Shown one piece after another: positions 63,990 to 64,000 of a stretch of 64,000 nucleotides of DNA. The notes beneath the pieces are model-generated. The model was given only the letters and a program-made list of their open reading frames with translations. It was not told the DNA's origin and did not search any database. Made by a program: the position numbers and the translations under genes. The DNA comes from Phaeosaccion multiseriatum. Its lineage: Eukaryota > Ochrophyta, other classes. The number at the start of each line of letters is the position of its first letter. Positions within the stretch are counted from its first letter, which is position 1. Location: contig OZ218959.1 of NCBI GenBank assembly GCA_965112735.1, positions 2,108,001 through 2,172,000 of the forward strand. The letters are read 5' to 3'.

Positions 63990-64000
63990 CTGGAGGGAGC

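Overview
This window is eukaryotic nuclear DNA, most likely from an alga with a secondary red plastid (a photosynthetic heterokont or relative). The coding regions are broken by many GT-AG introns. Three or four predicted proteins begin with a signal peptide followed by an Ala-Phe type cleavage motif (clearest: IASAFVVP in the gene at 51418), which is the classic plastid-targeting signal of heterokont-type algae. I cannot name the genus. Nearly every intron is loaded with microsatellites, so most long open frames in this window are repeat artefacts and gene models had to be built from splice sites, reading phase and domain continuity.

Layout. (1) 1-30564 (+): the 3' part of one giant gene. 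I can follow 44 exons (13.8 kb coding, about 4606 residues) in a consistent frame to a stop at 30562-30564. It encodes a presumably secreted or cell-surface protein made of about 21 Ig-like adhesin modules, several interspersed 'G-F-x-L-x-Y-x-G' modules, a discoidin/F-type-lectin-like domain, a P-domain-like segment, a cadherin-like segment and a Cys-rich C-terminus. (2) 31144-35226 (+): a nine-exon mitochondrial carrier of the 2-oxoglutarate/malate type. (3) 36450-38581 (-): two tandem paralogous genes for small, probably plastid-targeted membrane proteins of unknown function. (4) 39144-43687 (+): a Pat1-family mRNA decapping activator. (5) 43.7-48.5 kb: a gene-poor stretch with a 1.3 kb near-perfect palindrome and decayed, possibly transposon-derived coding sequence. 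(6) 48578-51060 (-): a low-complexity protein with a repeated ELK motif and a SHOCT-like helix. (7) 51418-51768 (+): a small plastid-targeted protein. (8) 52569-53123 (-): a GNAT acetyltransferase. (9) 53483-56246 (+): a patatin-like lipase with a plastid-type leader. (10) 56939-63989 (-): most of a SNF2-family chromatin remodeler of the ATRX/RAD54L2 group, 5' end outside the window.

The genes do not form a pathway. Three pairs are divergent with short (about 360-560 bp) shared upstream regions: 37755-38581 with Pat1, 48578-51060 with 51418-51768, and the acetyltransferase with the lipase. The most notable material is the giant modular surface protein, the tendency of intronic microsatellites to be extensions of the splice signals themselves, several stop-free introns of length 3n (intron retention would keep the frame), the palindrome, and the tandem plastid paralogs that differ by one intron. 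All exon boundaries are my own reading of splice sites and phases; none is supported by transcript data.
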